DNA of 64,000 nt from Emmonsiellopsis sp. PD_33 (GCA_032988165.1 JANTQF010000051.1:62001-126000); one strand, 5' to 3'; counted from the first letter of the stretch, positions 1-10,399 are shown. Translations and numbers: made by a program. Notes: generated from the letters alone by a model not told the origin.

Positions 1-1444
1 CGCCCGGCCCATATCCCGCGTATGGATGGCGGCATTCAAGCCATAAGCGGAATCATTCGCAAGCTCAACCGCGTGAGCGTCATCGCGGCAAGTGATGACA
101 GTGAAACAAGGACCAAATGACTCCTCGTCAAAGATATCCATCTCCTTGGTAACGCCGGTGAGAATCGTCGGCTCCAGACTGCATCCGTTGGCGTTGCTTG
201 AACCAAGAAGAAACGTTGCTCCCTTCCCCTCAGCGTCGACGAGCTTCTTACGGGCATCGTTGAGGATGCGTTCGGAGACAGCGGGCGTCATTGGGAACTC
301 GGTAGCTGCCGTCTTGAGGTACTCGATGAATTGAGAGGCGATATTCTCCTGTACAATAACCCGCTCTGTGGAAAAGCAGAGCTGACCGTGGTGCAGGAAG
401 GCTATCCGTGGCGCCCAATTAGCGATTTGCGAACCGCTTTCATTCTAACCATATATAACAAAGACGAGATATCCTTACCTCCCGTAACGCATTTCTCCGC
501 AGCCTTCTTAAGATCCGCATCATCCAGAACGATGGCCGGACTCTTCCCACCAAGCTCCATGATAATAGGTTTGAGATACTTGGCAGCTACACCCCCAATG
601 GCTCTCCCCACACCGGCACTGCCAATGAATTCGATCTTTCGAATGTTGGGGTGCGCGATAAGGGCCTCTGTCACTTCCGGGCCGTTTTCACGTGTTGCCT
701 GGATGACATTGAGGACGCCTGCGGGGAGGCCAGCTTCTTGGTATATCTCTGCAAGGAAGTGGTGCGTGCGTGGACACAGTTCGGACGCCTTTAAGACAAC
801 TGTGCATCCGGCCACAATTGGCGAGGTGACTGCCCTCATGCTTAGGATTAAACTTGCGTTCCACCTATAGCAATTGCGTCAGCAGCGGAATTCGAATCAC
901 AAGCACAATCAAGGAACGAAAAAAGAAAAAAAAAGCCGCATCGTTAGGTAAGAGGGATTTCATACGGGCAAATTGCCAATATTGGGCCAACCGGTTCATT
1001 AACCACCAACGCCAAACTCCCCGGAATCGAAATGTTCGCCAACTCCCCCTTCAACGACGACGCCGATGCCGCCAGCTCCTCCGCCCACTCCGCTGCCAAG
1101 AGCACATTGGTCTCACCCCACTGCATCGACGCGCTCGTCTCCAGGTGCACCACGCGCGCCACCTCGTTGATGCGCGATTTGAGGATCTCTGCTGCCCGTG
1201 TGGCGATGCGGCGGCGCTCGGCGACGGGGGTGTGCTTCCAGGATTGAAAGGCGCGCCAGGAGGAGTCGGCGGCGTGGGTGGCAGAGGTGGTGTTGGCCGC
1301 TTCGGCGAGGAAAACAGGGCTGTTGGTCGACTGCGCGAAGCCGATGACGGGGAATTGCGAGGGTGGGGAGGCGGTGGTGTTTTGGCCGTCGATCCACAGA
1401 GGGACGACGTCAAGTTGGGTGGCTGCGTCTCTGGTGGTTGGCAT
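1..1444 (-). CDS. NAD(P)-dependent aldehyde dehydrogenase, 3' part outside the window
   Basis: Oxidises an aldehyde to its acid with NAD(P)+, probably an aromatic aldehyde and in the cytosol. Exons read on the minus strand are 1444-966, 864-479 and 401 to beyond position 1; introns 965-865 and 478-402 have GT...AG ends and restore the family sequence at each junction (LAICPWNASLIL and KCVTGAFLHHGQ). Seen: the N-terminal PLWIDGQ strand, the MELGGKSP loop with the general-base Glu, the nucleophile Cys in GQLCFSTER, and the ESFGPC motif near the left edge. The GQxCxSTER form is usual in vanillin/salicylaldehyde dehydrogenase-like members, so an aromatic substrate is an inference. I chose the ATG at 1444; the open frame runs 14 codons further up only through a TTG. 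About 420 residues are present of the usual 480-500; the C-terminus is missing. No damage is seen. Confidence 0.93.
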
Positions 1445-1578
1445 TGTGGAGGGGTGGACAGACAGGCTGGCGAATTCGGCTTGCAAAAACTGACTGGTTG
1501 ATCGGTTTATTGACTGTTATGATGAGAAGATGAATGTTTCCTTCAAGGAGTCCCGCATCAGGGCGGTTTGGAGAGTGT

Positions 1579-1587
1579 TATATAGAT
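1579..1587 (-). promoter_or_regulatory. TATA-like box of the aldehyde dehydrogenase gene
   Basis: On the minus strand the sequence reads TCTATATAA, about 135 bp upstream of the chosen ATG. Position and sequence suit a fungal core promoter; there is no transcript evidence. Confidence 0.4.
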
Positions 1588-1772
1588 ACTCCTTCTGTAA
1601 CCCCTGTCTGATATGATGTACATCACATAATCGATTGCTGATGCATTGTAGTATATCCCCTCACGAAATTACGGAATCAAAACTCATTCGAAGAAATATG
1701 TTTCGTATCTCCCTGCAAAACCACCTGATCGAGCCATGACGACAATATACGTAGCCGAAAGAAACCGCGCCG

Positions 1773-1802
1773 AATGCCGTTGCCGAGCACGGCAACGGCA
1801 TT
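1773..1802. repeat. Perfect 13-bp inverted repeat with a 4-nt loop
   Basis: AATGCCGTTGCCG at 1773-1785 is followed by AGCA and then its exact reverse complement at 1790-1802. It lies about 330 bp upstream of the dehydrogenase ATG. It could be a hairpin in DNA or RNA, or a dyad operator for a dimeric regulator. Confidence 0.75.
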
Positions 1803-2098
1803 CCGTGCCCGTGCCGACAACCACATCACATCAACTGCCAATACTAATCATGGCCAATGATTAATTATCCACATCAGAATCCCATGCCTAGTGGTGGACA
1901 CATGTGAATAATATGAATGATAGCTCAGTGCCGCGTCCTGTGTCCTGTTTAGAAGTCCGGAGATATATCTATGCTCCTCGCCTCCAATTTCTTATCTCCG
2001 AGATTGGACAGCAATCGCCGTCCTTGGCGTCGCCTCCGCCCTCCGTCACTGCAGAGGAACTATGCCGAGACAACCGTTGGTCGTTCCGTCATGGGTAA

Positions 2099-2115
2099 GT
2101 GCCGGCAGCCGGCAC
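2099..2115. repeat. GC-rich 17-bp palindrome
   Basis: GTGCCGGC, a central A, then GCCGGCAC: perfect dyad symmetry with an 8-bp arm. It contains the CCGGC and GCCGG cores of many fungal regulatory sites, but no regulator can be named. Confidence 0.6.
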
Positions 2116-3025
2116 AAGGTAACTATATAAACAATAGAGTTCCAGTTGTAGAATCGACCAAGTATACAAGATTACTGATCGTCTTGGGAGATGCCGTGTT
2201 CAATTTCTGGTGATTGCACGAGGACAAGGTGCAAGCCAATGGTGCAAAAGATCCTTGAGAGCGATGCCCTCTTGACATGATTGTTCATTCTTGGACTCGA
2301 TTTCAGTAAGGAGGGTGATAACGCATTTGGCGTCCATTGCCTGAGCGCCGAGCGGGACGAAAAGCTTCATTCAGATACCAACCGACTGAGGAGGAGTGCT
2401 GAGGTGATGGCGGTTGACGAGATGACAGCTCGATGACGGCGAAGTACTCGGACGAACAGTCTTGTTACTTAAATTTTAGCATTGGGAATAAGCTCCACGT
2501 CTTGTCAAGACCCTATGGTCGTGTAGGAAAACTTTGCAAATTCTTATCTTGAATGGCAGGCGAAAGGCTTCAGGTTCTGAATCGAAAAGTGAAACGCAGC
2601 CAAAATGTGGTTAACTATCCGGCTAGGAGAGTCACTCACACGGAGTAGTGGGCTGCCTACCTAAATATCTCGCGTTCACATAAGACTAGACACAAGAGAA
2701 AAGAAGAAGCATGGAATGCAAAGCTATAATCTTTAAATGATTCTTCATACATACTAGTGTGGGCGAGGGACATAGGACCCTGTCATGGCTGATTTCGATT
2801 GGAAGTGTCCTATGCTCCTGTTAAGCGGTGCAAGGGCTATAAGACTAGGAACTCTCATTAAAAGCGGAATCAAGAAGCACGCGAATGGCACGCTTCGGGA
2901 TATGAACATATGAGAGTTATAGAACATTCGAAATCCAAGCCACGCCACCACCGCCGTAATTGTGGATCTTGTTCATATTTAAGAATTCCGGTGCTCAAGG
3001 GTAGCCGGGTTGTTGGTAAATAGGT

Positions 3026-3831
3026 TTAAGCGGGAGGAGCCGCATCAGAGCATCCAACACGAGTCGAGCTAATGGCGATATCGTCATACCAGAAGGTGTT
3101 GGTGTCCCCACCGTACGACTCCCAACCGAAGTAGACCCCAGTGATTTTGGGAGTGTAGTCGCTGTTCTGCCACTGGCCGGCGTTGGGGTTCTCGATACCC
3201 GGCCCGACGGTAAGGCCAGCAATAGCTTCGTCGTTCAACCAAGTTTCAATGGTACCATCGGCGCCCAAGTGGTATTCAAAGCATTCCCAGGTGCCGGCGG
3301 GCAGGGGGGTGGAGGCAGCGATGCCATCTGGTGAGAGGTCGGGAAGGGTTGCATCGTCGGACTCGCGGTTGTACATCATGATTTTGCTCTGGCCACCAAT
3401 GCGAAGATGCTTGTTAGCGGCTTGGGCGTCGTCAGTCATGGTGATGAAAGAGACGTGGGCGTCAGTAAAAGCCGTGGAGGCTTGGCTGGAGGAGGACGAA
3501 TGTTAGCATAGCCTCTCGACATTTAAAGTATAGAACTGCTTTGCCCTTCCAAAAAATCGTACATGTAAGCTCTGACGAAGAGATCACCGCTGGGGACTGC
3601 CGTCGTGCCGAAGAAAATGTGTCCACAGAAGCCACCCGCACCATCAACCCTCATAGAATTTGTGCCGCTATGGGCGACGGCGCTATCAAGGGCGACTGTA
3701 CCGCCCTGGTTGCAATCGGGCGCGTAGATTGGCCATGCAGCTTCGTCCCAACCGCCTTCGAAGTCCTCAGTGACCTGGGCGAAGGAGAAGGAAGAGAGCG
3801 CAAGGGCGAGAAGAGCAGTTTGCCAGATCAT
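3026..3831 (-). CDS. cip1: Secreted Cip1-like protein (cellulose-induced protein 1 family)
   Basis: Homologue of Trichoderma reesei Cip1, an extracellular protein co-expressed with cellulases that has a lyase-like beta-sandwich fold. Two exons on the minus strand, 3831-3563 and 3485-3026, with a 77-nt GT...AG intron, give 242 residues. Residues 1-18 are a signal peptide (a hydrophobic core ending FSFA, then Q). Family blocks seen: APDCNQGGTV, CGHIFFGTT, KHLRIGGQSK, NRESDDATLPDLSP, ECFEYHLGADGTIETW and a YFGWESYGGD...WYDDI block near the end. The reading frame is intact. Trichoderma Cip1 ends in a linker and a CBM1 cellulose-binding module; this protein stops after the core domain, so it is the module-less form. 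The ATG at 3831 is fixed by the signal peptide. Function is inferred from the family; the substrate is not established by the sequence. Confidence 0.9.
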
Positions 3832-3922
3832 TGTTGCGGATATATGGATTGTCGTGGGTTGAGGAAAGGAGTTGTCAGGTAATAAGCAAGTGGTCTTCAG
3901 GGAAACGGCGAGGTGAAGAAGG

Positions 3923-3930
3923 TATTTATG
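3923..3930 (-). promoter_or_regulatory. TATA-like box of the cip1-like gene
   Basis: The minus strand reads CATAAATA about 92-99 bp upstream of the ATG, a usual distance for a fungal TATA element. Position and sequence only. Confidence 0.35.
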
Positions 3931-4029
3931 TTTTGAAGTCGCTTCTTCCCTCTGTTTCCGACTCGGGATAATTGGACGACCGTTTCATGATCTCCCTCCT
4001 TTGAACGTTTGCCCCATAATTCGGAAACT

Positions 4030-4046
4030 CGGCCCACATTTCCCCG
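4030..4046. promoter_or_regulatory. CGG-N11-CCG site upstream of cip1-like gene
   Basis: CGG at 4030-4032 and CCG at 4044-4046 are separated by exactly 11 bases, about 200 bp upstream of the ATG. This everted-triplet spacing is typical of Gal4-type Zn2Cys6 dimers, the class to which the cellulase activators CLR-2/ClrB belong. Whether such a factor binds here is inference. Confidence 0.35.
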
Positions 4047-4238
4047 GTAAATATATTAAGAGAGAAGATGCCGCATTCAAACGGGACGTCTCTTCCAACT
4101 CTTAATATAAGGCTCTGTGGAGGTTTATGTAATCTAATAAGCATAACTGGTTAACTAGTTTGTTAGAACAACGTGTGCTATGTATCACCAAGTGGCAAGT
4201 GGATTATATCACCAACCGCTATTGGACAGATTGGCAAA

Positions 4239-4496
4239 TTAAGCAACAACTACACAAGCCGTTGCTGATCCTCGCTCTGGTGTAAGAGGAGCCTTGTGGT
4301 GTTGAAAGTTAAACCTTCTTCTTTCAGGCTTGCGCTTCTGTTTCTCATTGGGAGTTCGTGGAGCCTTGTTTTCATGTGCCAGAATAGCAGCACTCTGCAT
4401 GGCTAGCTGGTATATCTCAAAACAGTGTTGTTTGTTTCGCGGGTCGGGATGAAAATCAGGGGTAAGTTGCCCCGAAACAGCCGGTTCTCGGGTCAA
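4239..4496 (-). pseudogene. C-terminal scrap of a Fot1/pogo-type transposase
   Basis: The open stretch ends in a region resembling the C-terminal tail of fungal Fot1/pogo DDE transposases: MQSAAILAHENKAPRTPNE, then a basic run (KQKRKPERRR), then LTPERG before the stop. In intact proteins a helix with this pattern follows the catalytic domain. Nothing of the DDE domain is recognisable upstream, so this is a fragment. Unlike the elements in the AT-rich block, it is not CpG-stripped. Recognition is by eye. Confidence 0.5.
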
Positions 4497-4522
4497 ACCC
4501 GATGCGGGCCGAGAACCCGCAT
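4483..4522. repeat. Overlapping inverted repeats beside the transposase scrap
   Basis: GGTTCTCGG (4483-4491) is the reverse complement of CCGAGAACC (4509-4517), and ATGCGGG (4502-4508) of CCCGCAT (4516-4522). The two stems exclude each other. They adjoin the broken transposase, so may be part of the decayed element. Confidence 0.5.
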
Positions 4523-4742
4523 ATCCGCCAAGCCGTGGGGAACCGCTGATTTAGCCTGATTAGGCTAGTTTGCTCCCTATTCCAGTTAATTAAGCGAGTC
4601 AGGCCCTCCCGTCCCGAACTCTATTCTCACTCTAGATTCTTCACCCTTTTCCAGAATATTCTGCAGTCAACTTCTATCCTTTGGCGTTGGCGGGATTATA
4701 TGATGTGACTGCTAGATCTGAAAGGCAGGATCAATGCTTTGC

Positions 4743-4743
<1 letters not shown>

Positions 4744-4793
<50 letters not shown>
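4744..4793. repeat. (CAT)16 microsatellite
   Basis: Sixteen perfect CAT units followed by CA. No supported gene overlaps it; the poly-His and poly-Met frames it creates on the two strands are artefacts. Likely length-variable between isolates. Confidence 0.97.
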
Positions 4794-4796
4794 GTG

Positions 4797-6137
4797 TCAT
4801 CATCGTTCCATAACTCTTTGTCTCCCTTATTTTTCTATACTCTACCCTATTCCTGATTTCTTGTTGGATCGGAGTTGAATTGTTAAATCGAATGATAGTA
4901 GCTGCATTGAAACAGTTGAACCCGCCACAGGAGTCCAAGCAGCACGACAAAAAGTGAAGTGGTTTTCTATTAAAAATTTCAGAATCGCAACAGGTTAAAC
5001 AGTTTATTCTCCATATCCAGTGTGGTAATTATTTCTGCGGTCCCCTTCTCATACTACTCCCTCTGATCAATCATATTTTATCACCCGTGGGCTCCCTGCT
5101 GGGTAAGTCCGGCCTATCAAATATAGATCATTTTAAAGCTGTTATGTCTATCCGAAGGCAAAGGGGATGATGTTCCCCAACAACCCCTCCCAAACAGACC
5201 CTTTCACCACATCAAACCCCACGGCGTGACGAATCGATTTAATGCCGAGTTTGGATATTTGGATATTCATTCGGGGTGTGTATGCGTTTTTTCCAAGGTT
5301 TGCTATCCACCCTCCCTCTCTAGAAAATAGAGATGGCACACTGTTCAACTTCATCGCTTTACCTGTAGTATGAGCTTACCAACGTTCATGCCATACACAT
5401 CTATACTGCTTTGCATATGCATGGAAAGATAAAAACAAAAACTGCCATTGCCATTGAGTAGAGTGGAGGTATATATGTAAATTAAAGTGCCATGAAAATC
5501 AAAGTCATCTCACGCCTCAAACGCTCTACCATCTTCCGTGCCAAACACTGTACTTCACTTGCAAATTTGTACCGTCGCATTGTATGGCTTGCTCCTTTTT
5601 TCATCCTTCACTCTCCTCATCGTAATTAAATCGGACACAGAGACCGGAACGAGCGATAACCAAAAACGCCTCACAGTTGAAATTTTAAGAAAAATAAGGG
5701 AAGATACAGAAACAGATAAAGGTATATCCGTGTTGAAGTGTGTTGACGGAAAGGTATGGAAGACATGCAGAAAATGAAACAAAACCAAGAGGACATGAAA
5801 TAAGGCGGGTAGGAAATGAACAAGGGTCGACGACATGTTGAAATCAACTCCTTGAAGTTTTGCTTTCTGTGTTTTCTTTTGATAAATTTTTTTGTTCTCG
5901 GCCGTTAGTTTTGCTCCCTCCGTCTATCAATTCAATCACAACCAAACAGAAGGTATCGTTGGGTCTGCCGTTGCGGTATCGCGATTCCTCCCCCTCCCAT
6001 TCTTTCCCCTTCCAATTCTTTTTAAAGCCCTTCTCTAAAATCAAATTGAAACATCTGACCCGCAAAAAGTCGTGCATCAACCAAAAACCACGTCATCGAG
6101 GACTTCCGAACAATCTCCCAGGCACCCAACGCCATGA
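4797..6137. other. Intergenic region, 3' side of the transcription-factor gene
   Basis: Lies between the microsatellite and the stop codon of the minus-strand regulator, so it contains that gene's 3' UTR and the distal upstream region of the cip1-like gene. Open frames are short and unrecognised. I see no further feature. Confidence 0.55.
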
Positions 6138-8732
6138 TTAACCCATATTATCAAAGTGATCATCAAACACATTTCGTGCTCTGGGATCAAACGATGTCGA
6201 GATAAACTCGACCCCTGTCACGGGCACAGACGACGAAGGGATATCTATGGGGACTGAGGCCGCCATATTGAATGACGGAGGTGGGCCACAGATGCTGTTA
6301 CGGCCCACGGCTCCTGGGTCGCCTCCAAAATCAAGTCCGTCGATATGCATATCGTCGATATTCAGACCTACATCCCCGGACCCGTCATCCAAGTGATGGA
6401 GGAACTGTGCGTCGAATCCCATTTGGGATAATGTGTCAAGTCCCGCGCTGACGGGAGCAGAGGAGGACAGGGTGTTGGAGGTAGTTAGACCCGGCCAGCC
6501 ACCTGCAGCACTAGCTGAGGAAACACCCACGCTGTCAGCAATGCTGTCCATGAAACTGCCGTGGACACTCGGAGCACCGGAGTTGAACCCGTTACTATGG
6601 AAATTTGGGCTTTGGAAACCCGAACTGTTGAAACCGGAACTGCTGAAGTGTGGCTGGAGCATAGGAAAATTGTGCTTGGGAGGTTGAGTCAAGCCGGGTG
6701 CGGCGTATGGCGGCTGCATGCCCAGATCATCCAGTCGGATGTCTTCGACTTCAGGGAGGTCGCAGAGTCCAATATCTCGCTTCAGCACTGAGAGCCAGAC
6801 CGGATTATCAGCGCAAGTTTGGTTCCACGGGTCGTCAGATCCGTATATTATTCTCCGGGCTTCGTCTTGGATATTTGAATCGGTAGGGATGGTGCCTAAT
6901 CCAACATGACGCCCAATGTACGCGGAAAGCTCCACAGTCAACCGCTGGAAGCAATTTGCATCCCTAGGCACTGGAATGTTGGGAGACGCAGTGCTAGAGT
7001 CCCCATTCATGATTTTTGCTGGCCCCTGAGCGACGAATGGATCTAACAGTTTATGTTCCTGGCCAATTAGATATGGAGGCATGGCGTTTTCAACAAGGCG
7101 CTGGACAAATGGATCAAACCCCCAATCCCCCTTCCATTGTGACATGTCGGCACCAGATTTGAAATGAGCAGTAAGATGTTCAACGCGATCTTTCCATGTA
7201 GTGAAAGTTGATGAGCAGAATCCGCATCGAGATTTGATTTCAGTCGTGACACTTCTCCAGCTTTCCATCCACGGAAAAATCTTGATGTCGTGCATCAAAC
7301 GGAGGTGCTGGCTTAAATGATCCTTCCGGTAGAAAGTACGTTCTTGTATGGATTTTTCCTGGCAAGCATTACAATTGTGTGTCTCCAAATGCCGGTCATC
7401 GGGGTTAGGGCTTCTGCAAAAAGCACAAACTAGAACACCATTCAACGACAGGACTCCACCCTGTGGTGCGCAAATCCATTTATCTAGTGCAAGATGCAAC
7501 GATTTTTCGTGGCGCTGCCAATCATACTTGGTAGCAAAAGAATCAGAACAGAATGTGCATTGAAAAATCCGCGAGCTATTAGCACGAGCCTTTTGAAAGG
7601 TATTCTGGCCAACAGCCGACTTGTGGCGGCGTCTTCGTCGTTCCTTCGCATCCATCGAATTGAATGAAGCGCGAGATGAACGATGGGAAAACGCTGATGC
7701 AAATGACATGTCCGATATGCTTGACTTTGTTGTATCCAAACTCAAACTGTAGCTGCTGACAGAGGGGGGGTGCATAACGTTCGAGAAACTGCTAGACCCG
7801 TCGTTACTCGAGCCCGTCTTCCGTGAATATGAACGGACATGCCCTGGGTGGGCTGCGTTTTTCCCAGGAGGATAGGGCGTAGACTCCATGGCTCGAATAA
7901 TATCGGTGGCTGCGGCCGGTTCGTTTTCCGGGGGAGAGTACTTCCAACGTTCGAAAGGGGTAAGGTGGGAAATATCTATACCCGGATCCAGTCTTTTGCC
8001 AGGTATATTCAAAGCCCTGGAAGCGCCAGGAGGAGGAGAGCTATCGCGAGGTGTAGGCCGGACTTTACCACGGCGACGAGCATTTGCGAGCCAATTGCAG
8101 ATTTGGCTCCGCTTTAGTCCGGTCTTCAGCTTGAGCTCGTTCTTTTCTTCGTCTGTCGGGTAGGGATGGGTGATATGATTCGAAAGCCACGACTTGAGGA
8201 TCCTGACGGCTTCTCGTGAAAATCTGGCGCCGCTCTTTCGCACTCTAGGATCAAGCTCTTCAAAGACTGTGCCGGTAGCACCCCCGTCAAAGGACCTCAA
8301 AGCCTTCTTGCCCGTTATGCTCCCAGTTGGTACGTAGGTATCTTCGGAGACAACGTGTAAGGTGTCCATATACTTCCTATTGGGCTTCGCGTGGGTGAAG
8401 CTGCATTCGCGGTAGAGCGAGATACAGCACGTACAACCGTTATTCTGCATCACACCTCTCTGGGCCATGAAACAGTCAAGGCCCCGGGCTCGACATAGAT
8501 CGCAAGGTTCTTTGGCACGGGCGACAGGGTAGACACCGTTGTCCAGGTGAAGAGGAGTTGTTTCTCTTTCTTTGGCACTGTTGGGTTGAGGTGGGAGGAG
8601 ATCAGCAGTAGCGAGATCTTTATCAAATGAGACGGCGGCGTCTCTCGCTACAGCGTCGGAGTCATCGATCACAGGGCAATCAGAGGCCACATCGTCATCG
8701 TGGGCAGCTTGCTCGAAGTCGAAATACTCCAT
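6138..8732 (-). CDS. Homeobox plus C2H2 zinc-finger transcription factor
   Basis: Nuclear DNA-binding regulator of 864 residues in one exon. In order: acidic N-terminus; a cysteine-rich cluster at about 77-115 (CDLCRARGLDC ... CTCC ... C), similar to but not a textbook Zn2Cys6 domain; a TALE/KN-type homeodomain at about 166-226 with recognition helix ICNWLANARRRGK; a Ser-rich linker with a basic run (KERRRRRHK, about 363-371) that could be a nuclear signal; C2H2-type fingers near 392-413, 454-481 and 503-523; then a long low-complexity Ser/Gly/Pro/Asn tail. Proteins with this order are annotated in aspergilli as homeobox and C2H2 factors. The frame is open 31 codons further up (ATG at 8825), but that extension is hydrophobic and unlike the rest, and a possible acceptor (CCCAG) just before 8732 suggests a 5'-UTR intron, so I chose MEYFDFEQ. 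Target genes unknown. Confidence 0.88.
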   Translation of the reverse strand: MEYFDFEQAAHDDDVASDCPVIDDSDAVARDAAVSFDKDLATADLLPPQPNSAKERETTPLHLDNGVYPVARAKEPCDLCRARGLDCFMAQRGVMQNNGCTCCISLYRECSFTHAKPNRKYMDTLHVVSEDTYVPTGSITGKKALRSFDGGATGTVFEELDPRVRKSGARFSREAVRILKSWLSNHITHPYPTDEEKNELKLKTGLKRSQICNWLANARRRGKVRPTPRDSSPPPGASRALNIPGKRLDPGIDISHLTPFERWKYSPPENEPAAATDIIRAMESTPYPPGKNAAHPGHVRSYSRKTGSSNDGSSSFSNVMHPPSVSSYSLSLDTTKSSISDMSFASAFSHRSSRASFNSMDAKERRRRRHKSAVGQNTFQKARANSSRIFQCTFCSDSFATKYDWQRHEKSLHLALDKWICAPQGGVLSLNGVLVCAFCRSPNPDDRHLETHNCNACQEKSIQERTFYRKDHLSQHLRLMHDIKIFPWMESWRSVTTEIKSRCGFCSSTFTTWKDRVEHLTAHFKSGADMSQWKGDWGFDPFVQRLVENAMPPYLIGQEHKLLDPFVAQGPAKIMNGDSSTASPNIPVPRDANCFQRLTVELSAYIGRHVGLGTIPTDSNIQDEARRIIYGSDDPWNQTCADNPVWLSVLKRDIGLCDLPEVEDIRLDDLGMQPPYAAPGLTQPPKHNFPMLQPHFSSSGFNSSGFQSPNFHSNGFNSGAPSVHGSFMDSIADSVGVSSASAAGGWPGLTTSNTLSSSAPVSAGLDTLSQMGFDAQFLHHLDDGSGDVGLNIDDMHIDGLDFGGDPGAVGRNSICGPPPSFNMAASVPIDIPSSSVPVTGVEFISTSFDPRARNVFDDHFDNMG

Positions 8733-9539
8733 GCTGGGATCGTTCCCGCAGAAAGTCTTTCGGTGTCCCCACTCCAATGGGGAGACGAGGCTGCAGCCGG
8801 TGCAATAAATGAGGATAAATACCAAGGGAACAACGCAAATTGAGGCAGTTCTGCTTCGGATTTGCCTGTTCTGAGTCGAGCGGAGGAAGGAAATCGGGAA
8901 TTTGGGCGGGGGAGAAGAGAGTTGAGGAACGAGGACGGGAGGATTGAGTCATCACATCAGCTCATTGAGTTTCTCGTTAGCCTTGCGTATCAGGCTGCGT
9001 CCGATAGGTCAAGCAGGCCCGCAGTCGGCGAGGAAGATGCAGGCCCCTTTGCACCAAAAACTCCCAGCTTCATACTATTTTCTGGTGAGGGAGTCCGAGG
9101 TTTGGAGGGGCCTGCGATAGCCCGCTGCGGCAACCCAGCTAGTCGCATTCGTAGTCGAAGCCAAGGTTGGACAATTGGACATACGCTCCACGGTGGAGTA
9201 CGGCGCTAGCAGCTTCGCGCCAGACTTTGATTGAGCCCGCGCGGCGAGCGGGTGCGAGTTTGTCAGCTTTTTGGCCAGAACGCGTCCTTGGCATCCATGT
9301 TGAAGACACCACCACGCAATTGGATAGGGACATTGAATGAAGCAAATCTGCTGAAAACAAACATCGCGATGAGGAGATGGGATGTCGTCGAGGTCGGGGA
9401 TGGAGAAATTCATGCCGAGTCCCGGCATCTCAGCCGCATGGTCGGCCGGGTGGCTTACCTCAGCAGGCGGGGACCCCGCAATGTCTTGGCACGCCCTTCT
9501 CTTGACATCCTGCCCCACCGCTAAGCCTAATACGGCAAA
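8733..9539. other. Upstream region of the transcription factor, up to the AT-rich border
   Basis: GC-rich DNA with a normal CpG content. It should contain the promoter and 5' leader of the minus-strand regulator. A minus-strand open frame (9641-9075) crosses the composition border and resembles nothing I know; I read it as non-coding. A short open frame from 8955 overlaps the regulator's start in another frame and could be an upstream ORF, without further support. Confidence 0.45.
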
Positions 9540-10194
9540 CAGAACCCAAATTGGGTTTCTAGAAGCTATGACCATGCCAGAAGAATATGAGGCTGCATTA
9601 CCATGGAGTAATGGTTTTTCCACAGTTTCAGCACACACCACATTTAATTTCTAAATATCATTCTACAACTATATCTTAACTACTATATCTCTTAGCTATA
9701 CAACATCTCCTACATTTTCTATATTAACAGAGAATGCTATACATTTCATTATATTTATAAATATTAATAATCTTGCAACATCCCATTAAGGTATAATATC
9801 TCTAGTATAATACTATCTTATGTTATAGAATGTACATTATACACTATAACATCTCTAATATATGATAATATCCCCTGTTAAAGAACATTAACATAATATC
9901 CTCATTAGGTTTATAAACATCAAGAAAATATCTTAATTATAAAAGTAATATTCTGAGGTTGCTATAATCATTTCATTACTTCTAGAAGATATCTATAATT
10001 AATTTAAAAATAGTTATACTACTATTATTATATAGTTCTACTATAGTTCTCATATAGTCTCTAAGATGCAGAATAGTTCCTATTTCTACATAAATATTTA
10101 ATGATTTACCTAGATAGATAAATAAATATTAGAATACATAAATTATCTTTCATTGAAACTTTAAGCTCTTATGTCATTTAAATTATATAGTTAG

Positions 10195-10399
10195 GAAAAA
10201 TGCAGTGTAGGGCATCAGTGCATATCATATTAGAATAGAGTAAGTGATACTAAGTGATAACAAGTAGTAATAAGCAAGTAGATAAGATCAGAAAAAATGC
10301 AGTATAGAGTGTTAGTGTATAGAGTATTAATATATATTACATTAGAATGAAGTAAGTAATATCAAGTAATAATAAGTGATAATGAGCAAGCAGATAATA
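10195..10399. repeat. Two-copy direct repeat of about 90-105 bp
   Basis: Both copies start GAAAAA(A)TGCAGT, run through ATTAGAAT...GTAAGT, and end GAGCAAGCAGATAA or its variant AAGCAAGTAGATAA. The second copy carries a small internal insertion; other differences are mostly transitions. Confidence 0.7.

Larger units (their letters stand above)
1445..3025. other. Intergenic region between the aldehyde dehydrogenase and cip1 genes
   Basis: Both neighbours are on the minus strand, so this holds the promoter of the dehydrogenase and the 3' end of the cip1-like gene. Open frames here are short and give no recognisable protein. Apart from two inverted repeats (listed separately) I see nothing specific. 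Confidence 0.6.

Noticed and set aside
851..1501. Open frames of up to 215 codons on the plus strand over the aldehyde dehydrogenase
   Set aside because: They are shadows of the minus-strand exons in CpG-rich coding sequence.
1904..2213. Short plus-strand open frames in the intergenic region
   Set aside because: Short, unrelated to known proteins, and without splice or promoter support.
4681..4950. Open frames with poly-His or poly-Met
   Set aside because: Created by the CAT microsatellite; no other coding signal.
9075..9641. A 188-codon minus-strand open frame next to the AT-rich border
   Set aside because: It crosses the composition border, shows no domain and has no sensible neighbours; read as chance.
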